64,000 nucleotides of DNA from positions 275,991 through 339,990 of the forward strand of contig JAAVVG010000026.1 of the NCBI GenBank assembly GCA_012976225.1. Reading direction: 5' to 3'. Position 1 is the stretch's first letter. Each line of letters opens with the position of its first letter. The translations under genes and the position numbers were made by a program. Origin of the DNA: Golubevia sp. BC0850. Lineage: Eukaryota > Basidiomycota > Exobasidiomycetes > Golubeviales > Golubeviaceae. Shown piece after piece: positions 1 through 12,548 of the stretch. The notes beneath the pieces were generated by a model. The model worked only from the letters and a program-made list of their open reading frames with translations, was not told the origin of the DNA and did not search any database.

Positions 1-1426
1 AATTCCAGACAAACCCGAATCTGCGAGTATAAATGACTGATTGGCAACCTTCCAACGCTCTCGAACTTCCTAATGGCCCACCCCGAAATGACATCGAGAT
101 GAGATTCTGAAACTTGAAGGCTGTTTTTCGATCAAAGACGGACTGAACCGGCAGCGGGCCCCTGGAATCCCCTTCTTCACTTCTCTGGGGCGCGTCGTGT
201 ACAGTATTTAGAGGGTCTTTTACGCGTCGACTTCCTCACATCCACTTCCTACTGCGACCGCTTCATCTAGGTTCTCAATTTCTTTCCCTATTAGTCTCTT
301 CATCCAAATTCATCATCAGCTCCTATTCTGCTGGAGGTTCCTAACATGAACGGAAAGGACTATCACATGTCTGGGGGAGAATCGGGTAACGAAGACTGGG
401 AGTTCATCAGAGAAGGGCAAGGACGCTGGAGTGGACTCAAATGGAGCGTAGAAAGCCTTCCACCCACTTAATCCTTTTTGGCGATTGTGGAGGTCTCATG
501 AGGGAAACCACGAGGAATTGAGAAGTTCTCCAATGTGATGAACAGGAATCCAGTAGATGGAAGAGGAAGAATAAGAGAGCAGAAGCAACACTCCACCAAG
601 CCTCCCTCCCACTCACCATCCAATCCGATTTTCCTTTTTCCAACCCTTCAACTCTCTCATTCTCTTCTATATGAATCTGTTTTCGACCAAGATCGAACAT
701 CTTCAGTTCTTCAATCGTTCTTCCTTCATCAAGAGAAGCTATCATCAAAGCTTCTTCGGATCCCAATCTACTTCCATCCTTTCCAAATCCTCAAATCGAT
801 TCTTTCAATTCCTATCTTCAACCTCGATCACAAGCTCTAATGATCTGAATCAATCTGAGATGTATTCGCTTGTGTCTAAATCTATCAAATCCATTTCTTC
901 CAGTAAATTTCTATTTCCCTTCGATCTTCAAAAACTTTCTCATCAATTCTCATCGCCCATTTGGTTGTTCCTCAACTTCTTCCCACCTCTATCTTCTATT
1001 TTTAAACTCAAATGAACAATCTGTCTCATCGTCGTGGCTTTCCCCATTCTGACTCCCATTTCTAGTTTTTCTAGACAAATCAAATCAGAACCAACTTAAG
1101 AAATCTTGTTTCTCTCCACCTTTTTCTATCCCCCCTTTGTTCGCTTGTGCCTCTCTAATCTGAATATTCGCTTTTGTTTTCCCTATAGATTCCATTCTTG
1201 CTTCTTTTAATGGCATCTCTATTTCCGCGTTCGGGTCTTTCTCTCTCCACTGCTTTTCCTCTCTTTTCGAAAAGTTTTGAGATTCTTTGGAGCGTCTTCA
1301 GATCTGAGTCTGAGCTACTACTGTCATTGATCATTGAATCGCATTCTTCAGGTTCTCGATGTCTGGCAATTTGAAAATTCTTTAAGTTTTGAAGAAATGA
1401 TGTTTACAAAGGCGAATCGGAATCCC
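1..1426. other. Left-edge region with no confident gene
   Basis: I recognise no family here. The stretch is pyrimidine-rich on the plus strand. It holds two ATG-initiated frames that could be coding: a 41-codon frame from 345, and the 114-codon frame listed separately at 671. A longer minus-strand frame at 437-766 starts with TTG and resembles nothing known. The left part may be the flank of a gene lying outside the window. Confidence 0.5.
671..1015 (+). CDS. Possible small protein with a presequence-like N-terminus
   Basis: This is an ATG-initiated frame of 114 codons with no recognised family. The first 55 residues are rich in Ser, Phe, Lys and Arg and poor in acidic residues (for example RSSFIKRSYHQSFF near residue 17), which resembles a mitochondrial targeting sequence. 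Against it, the base composition matches the surrounding CT-rich sequence, no domain is visible and no intron evidence supports it. It could be the first exon of a longer gene or a chance frame. Confidence 0.25.
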   Translation: MNLFSTKIEHLQFFNRSSFIKRSYHQSFFGSQSTSILSKSSNRFFQFLSSTSITSSNDLNQSEMYSLVSKSIKSISSSKFLFPFDLQKLSHQFSSPIWLFLNFFPPLSSIFKLK

Positions 1427-2444
1427 TTACCTTCCATTTCCACCTCCCATTGAATTTCTCCAAGCTTGCCAAGGAGCGTTTGTGACTTGTTGATATACAC
1501 CTGAGGGACCTGCTTGTCTTGCTCCCTGAGGATTTTAGAATTCCGGATTAGGTGAGTTGAGGCAGAAAGAAAGAGGATGGAGGTGTCGAGGAATTGAAGT
1601 CGAGAGGGCAGAAGTAGAGAAGGTAGAAGTAGAGAGGGAAGAAAGTAGCAGTTTGAAAGTGAAGAAGTGGGAAGTTGAAAAGAGAGAAAGAGAGAGGGCA
1701 GAGACGAAAATGAGTAAGAGGTAATCAAGACAAGACGAATTTATGTGTGGCACTCACATCAATCCAACCGCCGACTCTTCCTCTCAAGGCTACGAAGATC
1801 AATAGAACTATCACTGTGAACAGATAGAGACTGATTATCGTTCGGTCTTTGGAGGAATCTCGTCCTGTGAAAAGAAAGAAGAGGAGGACAATTGAGTTGA
1901 TCAGTGGGCCTCAGAGTCAACTTTCTTTTGAGAAGTTCTTCTTCCTTGAATGTTTTCATCAGAGTTTCTGAGCTTTGATTAAAGATGAATTCTCCCCACC
2001 AGCAAACTTAATTCTCTACAGCGCTGCAGTCCCACCTCCATCTCCCACCCAGATGCCTCACTCTCTACATTTCTACTCCTACTCACTTAAGCACCTAGCC
2101 CAAACCTCACCCTCCCAGCCAGTACCGGTATCAGCATCTGGTCTCTCGATCTTTGCATCCTTACAACCTTCCAAGTTCTGATCCAAACAGAACTGCCTTG
2201 TACAAGAAGTACAAGGGTTCTTTGAATTTGAGGTTGAAGATGGAGCGTAAAGAGGGATGACTGTAGTGTTCGTTTGAAAACAAGTGCATCGACATAGGAA
2301 AGGTGAATCTCGAGGTTGAAGAGTTTCGGGAGGGGAACTTGAACTTGAAGGATTGGGATTGGAAGATGATACCAGAGAACTGACGCAGAGAAGGACGAGC
2401 AGCAGCAGGAAGCTCTTCGTTGGCAGATTCGAATTGAATTTCAT
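1427..2444 (-). CDS. Small Cys-rich secretory-pathway membrane protein
   Basis: The exons are 2444-2087, 1864-1758 and 1525-1427, giving 187 residues. The start MKFNSNLP at 2444 opens a signal peptide (hydrophobic run LLLLVLLCV); an ATG-less extension upstream was rejected. After a Ser/Pro-rich linker comes a compact Cys block, CRCTCF, then CTSCTRQFC and a further Cys, followed by RCLRRDSSKD. A single membrane segment, IISLYLFTVIVLLIFVAL, follows, with a short Gly-rich cytosolic tail. This layout (signal, paired-Cys luminal domain, one membrane span) is familiar to me from conserved fungal proteins of unknown function. The last exon is the weakest part, because AAGGTAAGGG at the stop could also be a donor. 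The gene is divergent from its right neighbour, with 220 bp between start codons. Confidence 0.65.
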
Positions 2445-2664
2445 CTTGACTACTTTTGAAATCTTTAAGATAGAAGAAATGTGGTGGGTATGAGTTACGA
2501 CTCTGCTGCGATAGGAATCTCTCCTCTCCATCCATGCAGTCCTGCTTCTTCCTGCCTTGCACTTGCTACTTTGATTCTTATCCCTCCTTCAAAACTTCTT
2601 TATTCGACGTTCATAAAAACTTGCGACTCAACTTTGGAAGCCACCTCTAAGTCAACCGCCAAGA

Positions 2665-3842
2665 ATGTCATCCTCCTCCAAGCCAAAGCCACTACCAACT
2701 CCTCAAACAGAAACAGATTCGATTCCATCTTATTCTTACGAGAAAGATGCAGAATCAGATGAACTTCCACATCCAAGTTATGCAACTGAATCCTATCAAT
2801 CTGGAAACACTCAACCGAATCTAGTCCTTTTCGATTCAGAGAATCAGAATCAGCAGCAATCACAATCACAATCCTATCAACCTCCTCAGCCGCAATCCCA
2901 ACCTTCCAATCCTGGATTCAATCAGAGAACACCTAATGCTGGTGTAAGGAATATGCCAGATCATGCTTCTTACGCTACCAGCGCTGGTTGGGGCATCTCA
3001 AATCTAGCTGCTATTAGTTGGTTTTTACCCCCTTTCACTAGCGTTTATGTTTTGGTGGTGGAAACGGAGAACGTGAGTAGTTGTGACGGTTGAGCAGGGT
3101 ACAGAAAGAGCGTTTCCTCCAGAAGAAGAAAGGAGGGGTAAAAGGGGGGGGGGGCTAGCAAGATAGGAGGCAGCAGTCCAACAGGCTCTCCTTTCAATAG
3201 TTCCTAAAGTGCACTAATGATCTGCAGGAGAAATGTTGGGATTTGTCGTTTGCCCATTTTTCGAGTCTTTAGCCTTGAGAGAAGTCAGGAAGATAGAAGA
3301 GAGAAACCTCCCATCTCGTCGATCCTCTCTATCTATTCAACTCTTTCTTCCTCCCATCATTCTTCTCCTTCTCCCATCTTTTCCTGACCTTTTCTCCTAT
3401 TTTCTATCTATGTGTCCTCCCAGGACCTAGCCCGATTTCACGCCTACCAATCCGGTCTGACAGGCATGTTATTCTTCTTCCTCTTCTGGTTCTTAAGGAG
3501 TTGGCTCGGTTGGTATTCCATCAGCATCATTCTTGGAATGGCTTATTATGGTTGGAGTTGGGTTTGCGCGTGAGTATCCTACCATCTATGAACATCTTTG
3601 TTTTTCACCTCTTGAGGGCTGTTCAGTTGTGAAGTTGATCTCTAACCTTTTTTTGTCTTTGCTTGTCTTCCTTCTTACCTTGTGGATCTGGATTTGGGCT
3701 TGAAACTAATTTTGGAACTTGGGATTTTGATTTGGATCCGAAAATTAGTCAAACTGCACACAGAGCAGCTCCAACTTTGACCAGGATGCCTTATTTACCT
3801 TACTTTGCTGAGATTGCTGAGAGATGGGTTGGGGAAGAATAA
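2665..3842 (+). CDS. UPF0132/DUF4870-like multi-span membrane protein
   Basis: The exons are 2665-3072, 3424-3569 and 3764-3842, giving 210 residues. The N-terminal ~110 residues are Ser/Pro/Gln-rich and probably disordered. Then comes a three-span membrane region. The first span, SNLAAISWFLPPFTSVYVLV, leads into ETEN|DLARFHAYQSG across the first intron. That motif (charged residue, Asn, Asp, then RFHAYQS) is the hallmark of the UPF0132 membrane family, known from bacteria to eukaryotes and of unresolved function. Two further spans follow (GMLFFFLFWFL and SIILGMAYYGW). The protein ends in an amphipathic tail, FAEIAERWVGEE. Intron 1 (351 nt) is long for this genome and contains a G homopolymer. 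The joins keep phase and the motif crosses the junction, so the model is solid even though the role is unknown. Confidence 0.8.
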
Positions 3843-4417
3843 ACCAGATAAGATGGAAGGAAAGCAAATGGAGAAACTGAGAAAGACCTGGTGGAGGAAA
3901 AAATCTTTACTCGTCTAACGCTTTGCAAGCTTCCAGTATTTCAACTCTCGAACTCCTTCCAACAGCTCGGAGAATAAGCTATTTCTCAGTCTTTTACGAG
4001 TCAAGATTTAGAAAGAGGGGTCTGTAGAAGAAAACCATTAAGATACCCTCTCATTTGTTATTCTCGAACATTATCTTCGACCCCTTTTTCTTCACTATTC
4101 CTCTCTTCATTGCTTCCCACTTCTTCTTTTTTTCTCATCTCCACTCTTTGGATCAACCAGGTTCTTTCCCTCTAGATCTTCTTTTCTCGTCGCATCCCAG
4201 TCACCTTTCCCAAGGGCTAATTGTAAACAGACATTTCTTCTCTCCCCAATTTCCAATCTCTTTTTTTCTTTCCTCAAGAAGATGTTGCAATCAGACCACT
4301 CCAAACTAGAAAAGCGGAAGAAACAGTAGATTACATTGCACGAAGTAGAGGAAAAATATGGTATGAATCTAATGACGGAATTTCGTTAAACGAGGAAGAG
4401 GTTTTCTTCACTCCACT
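3843..4417. other. Convergent intergenic region
   Basis: This stretch lies between the stop codons of two converging genes. It is AT- and pyrimidine-rich with no family-like frame, and probably holds both 3' untranslated regions. Confidence 0.6.
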
Positions 4418-7400
4418 TCAAGCTCCCAAACTAGCGATCACAGGCATTCTGAATCTCCCGAATCCCATGGAGCCTCCCCCACTTCCAGTCTTCTCAAAAG
4501 AGATGTTCCTAACCTTCTCAGCCAAGATGCCAACTCTTCGGATGGTTTCTAGTTCCAGTGCTTTTTGAGCCTTGTACTGAGATTCTGGAAGAGTTGAGAG
4601 TGGAGTCCAAGGTTTTCTAGAAGAGATTGAAAGGTTTTCCGTCTTTTGTTCAGAATTTTTTTTAGTTCTGTTCCTAGATTGAAGAGAGAGATCCACAACT
4701 TTAGGACTGGAAGTTAATCTGAGCAATTGACTATAGAGAACCTTAGATTCATCAGTGAAAGCTCTCAAAGTTTGAGCTTTGTTGAGATGTCTTCTAGGTT
4801 GAATTGGAAGTCCCTCTAATTTGATTGCATTTTCTTCCTCTTCTTCTTCTTCTTCCACCTTGACTTCATCTTGACGAGATTTGTAAGTTAGAAGAGGAAG
4901 ACTATCCATCTCTCTGACTGCATCATAACTCTTCAAGTGAGAATTCTCGGTTCTTAAGAATTTAACCGCACCTTTCAGAGCTTGAACTTGATCCAACAGA
5001 TAACCTGTTTCAATACTACTACCCGATCCAAGTCCACTTCCATTCCCGAAGCTAGAGAAAGTTTCATTCTCATTTCCAGCGTTTCCTTCTGCCTTCTTAC
5101 TAGAATCAGCACTACTTTGTTGTAATCCAGCTAACTGAATTTTCAACTTATCCAGATTCTTCTCATTACTCTCAAGTTCGCTCTGTAAGGCTTCGTGAGC
5201 TTCTTGATAGGCTTTGGCTTGCTTTTGAGCTTCCAAGAGATTGTTTCTGACTGAAGAGATTTCGGTGGACTCTTCTTTCGATCTCTCCAATTGTTTGGAA
5301 AGTCTCTCGATCTTGATGTTTGATTCTTGAAGTGTTCCGTCCCTGACTTTGATCTGACGATATAAATCTCGAGCGTCTTCTGTTAATTTGACGACTTGAC
5401 GTTCTGAATCCACGTTGTGAGCTGCTTCGGCACGAATCTGCTCGACCCTTAAGAGCCAAGGCTTGGAACCGACCACTGAAAGATGATAAGGAGGTGAAAG
5501 GAAAAGAAGTCAGCGCAGGCATTCAAGTGGAAGGAAGTAATCAAACACTCACCTTTGAAGACGTTCTCTTGTTCAGTGACAACAGCGAGAAGAGTGTTGA
5601 TTGTAGTCGAGATGTGAGTAGTAGAAGCCAAAGAGGTTTTCCACATTTCATCCTTTGGATCAGCTTGACTGAGGCCTTCTTTCATAGACTCTTCTACCAA
5701 CTTAGAGAATTGAGAGATAGCAAATGGGATCTTAGAGGTCCTGACTTCAGCCGAGTAGAGAGCGGTGCTTTTGGCTAGACTAGCAGCAAAGGTTACTAGT
5801 TGTCCACTCAACTGACCGATACCAGGTAGAGTCATGATCAATTCCATCTTGACAGCCTCGTCGCTTGAATAGAGTTGACCGAGTCTTCGTAAGACCTTTC
5901 TAGCCGGTACTTTGGTTCCTCTCACTTGATCTACCAGCTTTTGAAGAGGTTCGAAGATATCTTCCTCGATGCTTCCGCCATTCTGATCCCATTCAACTTC
6001 CGGATCTTCCCAAAGAGTTGCGATAGATTGCTTGGAGAACCCAAGGGCAGCGACCAGAGTATCCAAATCGTGATCGATTAACATCGCAGCACCGACTTCT
6101 TTGGCTGCTAGATCTGCATCCCCATCTTCTACACCTAGAGCGTAAGAGAACTCTTCGAATTGATTTGCGAACCTGTGGAATTCCTTTCCACATTCAACCT
6201 CCCGGAGTTCTTCTTTTCTCAAGGCTTCGATGAAGGAGTCGATTCTCTTTTCGACTCCTGCTAGCTCTCGATACATCCTTCCACCTCGAAGGAAGACTTC
6301 GACGGGAGCCAGTTGCAAAACAGCTGCTATTTGACGTGAAACAGCAGCGAAATGAGCGAGAGAACGTCTCATTCGACAGATCTCGATGAGATTCTCGGGA
6401 ATCTTTCCAGCTAGAGATAAGGCTCCTGCCAAATCGTGATGACCCTCGACCACCGCCTTCAGAAGATCTGCTTTGTGAGCCATCCTCCTGAAAAAGAGAA
6501 GTGCATCAACGGCATCAGCATCACCAGCTTCGGAGTAGGCTCCAGGAAGGTACGGCTGGATCATTTCGAGATGAGCTTGAGATTGAGAAGCAGATAGCTT
6601 TCCGAGCTCCAGTTCGATCGTCTTTGATTGAGATTTGAGGGCCGAGGATTGAAGTCGAAGATTGAGGTTGAGCATGGCTTGAGCTTGAGTTGCCAGCTTG
6701 CTCTGCTTGATAGGACCTGCCGTAGTGACTCCCTCTATTCCTCCAGCATCTACACCCAAGACGATTCCATTCTCTTCCTCTTCCCGCTCGGCTCTCATCG
6801 TCTCCAGATCGCTCTGGAGGTTCAGAACCAATTCTCTGAATTGAGAAAAGGTCTGCTCGTAATCGGCTAAGTTGGATTCCAGTCCATCGTTCCTAGCTCT
6901 GTAATCTCTGAGTTGAAGGTCTTTGAGGTCCACTTCTTCCTGGAGTTGCTTCTCAGTTTCAACGTGAGTCTCCTCGAGCTCGTCGTTGAGGTCCTTCAAG
7001 GCTTCCAAATCTTCGATGATAGCTGCCATCTCATCAATCTTCTCTCCAAGATTCAGATTCCTCTCAGTGAGATCTTCGAGAAGCTCCTCTGCTCCTAGAG
7101 CATTGTCCAGCTGTTCCTTGAGATCCTCGACTTGAACTTCAGCGTCAGCTAGGCGTGCCGTGACTGATTCGTAAGAAGATTCGATGTCACCTAATGAAGC
7201 CAACTCCTTGTCGAGCTCAGAGATCTTGCGGCGTTGTTCCATATCTGTTTCGTTGGTAATGTCTCGGAGGCGAATGAGGGCATCTTTGAGTCTTGCGTTC
7301 TGCTTTTCGAGTTGCATGTAGCCGGCGGAAGACTTTTCTGATTCATTGACATCTCCATGTTCGTAAAGAGCTGTGGAGAAAGGGAAGGTTCGCAATTTCA

Positions 7401-9464
7401 GCAAGACGTCGATATCCCACTTCCGTATCAGCATCACTTACCGTTCTCTTCTCGCAGCACCTGAACCTCGATATCGAGCTCTTCCTTGTCTTGGCTCAAC
7501 TGTTCCTTCTCAGCTTGGAAAGCCTCCGCTTTTTCTTCGGCGATTTCTTTATCCATGGTTGCCATCTCCAGCTGCTCGTTCAAGTCCTCGACCTGTCTCT
7601 CTAGATGTTCTTTCTCAAGGGACCAATCCTTCTCCAATTTGTGAAGATCTCGGAGTTCAGATTGAAGATCTGCTTGTTTCGCTGTGTTAGGTGAAGATCA
7701 AAGAATAGAAGAGTCAGCACTAGCTCACGATTCTAAGCAAAAGTCAGAGGCGAGAAACTCACTTCCCATCTTGTTCTTCATTTTCAAGAACTCCTCAGCT
7801 TCCTCTCGAATCTTGTCGCCTTCTCTGATCTTCTCTCTATCCTCGTCTCTCTTCTTCTCCAGTAGTCTGTTCTTGACTCTCAGTTCTTCCACCTCCCGTT
7901 GAAGCGCACCCATGGCTGCTGCATTCCGAGGCGAATTGACCGAAGTATTGGAGGCAGAAGGCGGAAGTAAAGACATGTGATCCCTCAGAGCGTTCGGCGA
8001 TAAAGCTGACATTCTTGTAGTTGGAGACTTGATCAACTCTTCCTCTTCCGAACCATCGTCGAGCTCTGCATCTCTCTGGTTGAAGTCGGAATCCGGTAAA
8101 CTCATAGACATGAGCTCTTCTGCATCTTCCTCCTCTGTTGCTCTGTCTTTGTTTGAGGCGGAGGACCGCCTACTGGAGATGGCACCAGCATTGGATCCTG
8201 AACTTGAAGATGCGCCAGATGGTCTGCTCTGTGGAGTTGAAGTAGAAGTCGCATTTCCTGTCTTTCGAGCAAGAGCGGCAGAGGCAGAGACAGGAGCATT
8301 GGATCCAGCTACGCTCCTTCTACCACTTGCCACGCTTGACCTTCCAGAGGGATTGAGGGAGCTGGGAGGGGCAGTCCAAACTTGAGCAGATTGAGATCTA
8401 GTCATTTCCGTCCTGGCAACTCTGGAACTTGAAGGTGAAGATTGGCTCGGAGTCGTAGAAGGGGGTGTAGTTCCAGCCGGTCTCATTGAGACTCTTGAGT
8501 TCAAGACAGGTCTCAAACCCGCACGACCAGCTGCTGCACTTCCAGAGGCAGCGGAAGTTGTTGATGTAGTTCCAGTTCGAGTCGCTCCTGGGGGAGCCAT
8601 GCTAGCTCTTCCAGTCTTGTTGGCGGTCGAAGTAGAGCTTGCTCCTGCTACGCTAAGCCTGCTTCTGGGCGTGACTCCAGGAGCAGCACTAGCCTTAGGT
8701 GTTGCATTTACTCCGGGCCTGGCGGGCGTGACTGCTCTAGAAGAAGTGGCGCTCACGCTGGCTGCGGATCTTGAGGAAGCTGAAGAGAGAGTTCGTGATA
8801 GAGGAGTTCCAGGAGCCAACTTGTTTGGAGATCTAGTGACTTGACGAGAAGTCGGCCGTCCTGGGGTCGTAGGAGCTACAGATTTGCGTGCCGTAGTTGC
8901 AGGAGCTAAGGAAGCTCTAGACGACGTGCTCCCGACTTTGGCAGGCGGTCGACTGGCAGCAGCAACATTCGCAGCGATCCGAGCCTGCAGCAGGCGGGAG
9001 AGAGGTAGATGCCAAAGATGAGATTCCACCTGCCACATTCCTTTCTTGACCTTTCCAAAGACCTGAACACAAACCGAAAATAAAGATTCTTCCTCTCCAT
9101 TACTCACTGAAGGACCTGCAGCTTTCCTCGGACTCTGACTCCTGATGTCCAGCTCTTCCTCCATCAGCATTCCCTCATCTGAGCTCTGCTGCTCTTCTGG
9201 TTCCTGTTCATGCTGCTCTTGCTGTTCTTGCCTATCGTCTTCTATCATGACCACTTTCCCAGGTCTAGCGAAGACTCCGTAGCCATCTTCGCAATCGAAG
9301 TACCTCTTGCCTTGTACTGTTCCATCGTTCTTGCCGTTCTTCTCGTCCAGCTCCACTCCGACCCAGACTCCAGGGGAGAAAGAAGTCTGACCAACGAATA
9401 GGATTTCTCCTGTTCCTAGCTTCTCCACCTCGCATCTTGAGTGTAGATTGAGAGGAGCTGACAT
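4418..9464 (-). CDS. Dynactin subunit p150Glued
   Basis: The exons are 9464-9108, 8984-7763, 7681-7442, 7370-5553 and 5475-4418, giving 1564 residues. This is the large dynactin subunit that tethers cytoplasmic dynein to microtubules. Residues ~18-70 are a textbook CAP-Gly domain, with GVWVGVELDE, the tubulin-tail-binding GKNDGTVQGKRYF and DGYGVFARP. A Ser/Thr/Ala/Arg-rich basic linker (to ~430) follows, and then long coiled coils from ~500 to 700 (ELRVKNRLLEKKRDEDREK, LQSELRDLHKLEKDW). The C-terminal half carries the conserved dynactin region, including VVGSKPWLLRVEQIRAEAA across the last intron, and ends in another coiled coil. Length is slightly above the ~1200-1300 usual for the family. 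Intron 1 (123 nt) is a multiple of three and would read through without a stop. Fungal orthologues include yeast NIP100 and Neurospora ro-3. Confidence 0.93.
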
Positions 9465-11516
9465 TGTGAGTGAAGGAGGAGGTGGATTAGAGGAGATCTA
9501 GAAGAGTCGTTCTGTAATGATTCTCTCCCTCAGTCCCACTCGACCTTGACGTGGTTTGATGATTTCCTGCGCTGAATCTTCTTCGAGCCAGAACTGGGAA
9601 GTGAGTTGTTTTGAGGAGGAAGAAAGATGTCAAGAGGTCGGGAGGTGAGAGATTAGAGGTTGGCGTCTGGCGCATCGGACGTCTGCTGAGTGCAAGTCAA
9701 CAAAAAAAGTGACAAAGGTTTAAGCAGTGACTTGGGGAAAGATAAAAAGTCCAGGATTGATGTTTGCAAAAGGGAAGTGAAGGAGTACGGAAAGTGTACC
9801 AGGAGAAACAGAAAGAGGGGCTAAGGATACAGCGAATGAAGGGTAGCGGGGAAATGATTCGGCTGATCATATCTTATTTTCTTGGTTTAACACCAATCCA
9901 AAATACTGTGAAAAGTGTTAATTGGAGGAACGATGGGACTTGACGAGTCGAAAACGCGTAGCTCAGCCTCTGAGAATCAGTCACAATCAACTCTGAAGAA
10001 TGAGGCTTCTCTTCTCGTTCTTCCAAGTAAGGACATCACTCTTCAGGGGAAAGAGCCAGAAAGCTCGAATTCTCTGAATCGTGAGAGTCAAATTGAAGCA
10101 TTCAAAAACTAGACTTTTTAATTCTTGACGTCGACGGTACCTGGCACATTCCTATACAAGCTCGCAACCTGCCAATTCCGTTCTCATTCGACCTTAATGC
10201 GGGTTACGCCATCATTCCAATCGGGTATCATAAACTTGTAGCCCTTCCTTGATTGGGGAAGGTGAAGTTCTGGTCCGGTCCAAAAAAAGATGACTGAGAG
10301 CTTTTTTACTCACTGGCGAAGATGACACGAGATCACTTGCTTCAGAATAAATCCCTGCACAAGAACGAAAAAGCAATTTCCAGATTTCAGAGACTGGTTG
10401 GTGTCAAAAGTTTGAAAAAGCTGAACAATGGTTTTCTCGCCTTGCCAACAATTGTAGTCAAAGACCTAAACCCGCCACGCTGGGCATCGTATATGGCGTC
10501 GTCAGTTCTTTCGATTGCTTCGAAACGTCTCAGACCAGCAGTTCAACTTCCATAGGTCTTATCCTCATTGAGAGCTGTGAAGGAACTGCAAGCGTTAGCC
10601 TGCGAGAGGGTAGACGACAGCTGGAGCTTTGAGAAAAGGGCACCAGTGAGGGGAAGTACTTACCAAAAGTGTGTCGTGGTGTAAGATTCAAGCAGAATTA
10701 GAAGAGAATGAGAGTTTCAGGACATCATATTTCGGACGCGCAGACGTCAACCCTTAGCTTAAACGCAGGAAAGGAATCTCGTCATCTTCTTTATCTCTGA
10801 GCTCACTTCCTGATCCAGAAAATCTTGCTCAAAGAGTTTCTTTAGAGTCATGTTGGAATTCGAGGGAGATCGAATTGGAATTGAAGTTTCACTTCGAGAT
10901 CATATTGTTAGTCACTAATTTTATTTCCCCTCGGACTCTACGAAACATGACTTTCTGAGCGTCGAGATCCCTTCCGTTCCACTAGACTCAAAATGGGATT
11001 GACAGATTAGAAAGAGACGACGTCAGCCTGTGAGGGCATCGAGCTCCATCGAATCTTGGCCTAGCTGGTGTCGATGAGAAAGGGGTGAAGAAGTTGGCAA
11101 AGGAGAGAGAAAAAGGGATGAGGACTTCATCCTGTTCGATCACCTTCAAAAGTGAGCTCTACTTCTGTAGTTGGCACAAAGATTAAACATCGAAAAATTT
11201 AGGCAACTTCAAACGCCCCTATGTAGAGGATCAATTGTTGCGTGAGTTACGTTTCCTCTGGATGCGTCGTCGGTCGTCTCCTGTCGACAAGGGGGCCGGA
11301 CTACGACTATAAGCGCAAGAACCGTTGTCTTATAACTTTAGTTTTAAGGTTGGGCTTGAAATTGAATTTCAAGAAAGTCTCCGAGTTCTAGTCAATTCCT
11401 GGGCGATCATCGTGACAATCCGAATACTTAAAAAGAGAATCCTTCTTTCTCTCCCCTTCTTTCCCCATCTCAACTTCTCTTCCTACTTCCCTCACTTCCT
11501 TCCACACAAGTTAAGC
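9465..11516. other. 2-kb region without a recognisable gene
   Basis: The left end must contain the p150 promoter and the right end the promoter of the secreted protein at 11517. In between I see only short frames: an ATG frame at about 9932-10112 (MGLDESKTRSS, Ser/Asn/Glu-rich) and one at 10322-10555 (MTRDHLLQNKS, basic). Neither has a recognisable domain or neighbouring exons that extend it. They could be gene relics, exons of an unrecognised gene or chance frames. Confidence 0.5.
11308..11313 (+). promoter_or_regulatory. TATA-like element upstream of secreted protein gene
   Basis: A TATAAG sequence lies about 205 bp before the start codon at 11517, followed by a CT-rich stretch typical of fungal leaders. 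It is assigned by sequence match and position only. Confidence 0.35.
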
Positions 11517-12548
11517 ATGGTGTTCCTCAAACCTTCTTTCGCCATCCTGTCCTCATTGGTCACTATGGCTATCGCAAATCACGATCACAGAGTTGCGTTC
11601 GAAAGGTCCACTGGTTCTATGCGTACCCCATCTTTCTCAACAGCAGAAGTGAATCTATGCCCACAGCTACCTAACTGTGTTCTTGAAAATGGAAAGCCGG
11701 TCTACAGCTTCAGCAACAACACCGAACTCTCTGTCGCCGTCAAGAATTCAAACTCACCTTTACCTAGCAACCCTCAACAAGGAGATCAGTTTGCCATTCT
11801 GTTCCCTAGCAATGTAGTTCAGTGAGTCTGTTCTGAGGCCGTTGAATGACTAATAAAGGGGACTCTACCTTGACCGGAACTTTTCTTAATCCTCTCACTA
11901 TTCCATCTCCAGAGACACCGGAAACTTGAACTACCAAAGCATGGTTTCTGTCGCCTTGAAAAAGGCTTCTAAAAGAGCAGGACTCGAAGAAGTGGACTCA
12001 GCAGACCTCCCAGCTGGGGGGGAGGCAGTCGTCGTTGACCCTGGCAGAAATCAAACCGTGATCAACCAATGCCGAGTCCAAGCTACAAGAGACTGGAGGA
12101 GCGACATCCCGGGCACCCAGGCAACACTTTTCCAGACTATCACGAATGGGGTAGAAGGTATGACTAACGCTTCCACTGCTCCAGGGCCCGGTGGAAACCC
12201 TTGCAACTCTTTCGGAGATTGTCAAACAATCGAGGATGGAGCTCCAGTTCGTAGAACATTCGCACCTGCATCGATGAGTGTTATACTTCTGAACTACACT
12301 GGATCTGATTGGAGCGCTCTAGGTCGAATGGCCTACTCGGTGAGTCGTTTGAAGAGAAAGAGCAGCCGGTTGACGCGAATGACTTACTCAGATTCACTGC
12401 TCTCCTTTGTCCTTCTCAGTTACACTGCCTCAAAAGCACACCCTGGGACTGCTCATCTGCCTCGGAAGAGATCGATGAGATTCAAGGAATGATGCCAGTC
12501 GAACAAAGAGAAGCTGCTGGAGACATTCAAGTTCTATGTGGAAACTAG
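11517..12548 (+). CDS. Secreted protein of unknown function
   Basis: The exons are 11517-11821, 11913-12339 and 12420-12548, giving 286 residues. The N-terminus MVFLKPSFAILSSLVTMAIA is a plausible signal peptide, and no other membrane segment is seen. About eight cysteines remain in the mature part (for example CPQLPNC, NPCNSFGDC, LHCLK, WDC and a final LCGN), consistent with disulfides. Several N-glycosylation sequons are present (NNT, NQT, NAS, NYT). The body has alternating beta-like segments such as QFAILFPSNVV and SMSVILLNYTG. I do not recognise the family; a secreted enzyme, wall protein or effector are all possible. All joins keep phase, and the conserved-looking stretch NVVQDTGNLNYQS crosses intron 1. 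Confidence 0.72.

Noticed and set aside
437-766. 109-codon minus-strand frame near the left edge
   Set aside because: It starts with TTG, overlaps a plus-strand frame of equal quality and shows no domain or splice context.
8029-8844. Long plus-strand frames opposite the dynactin gene
   Set aside because: They mirror the Ser/Ala/Thr-rich linker of p150 and have the Leu/Val-rich composition expected of an antisense shadow.
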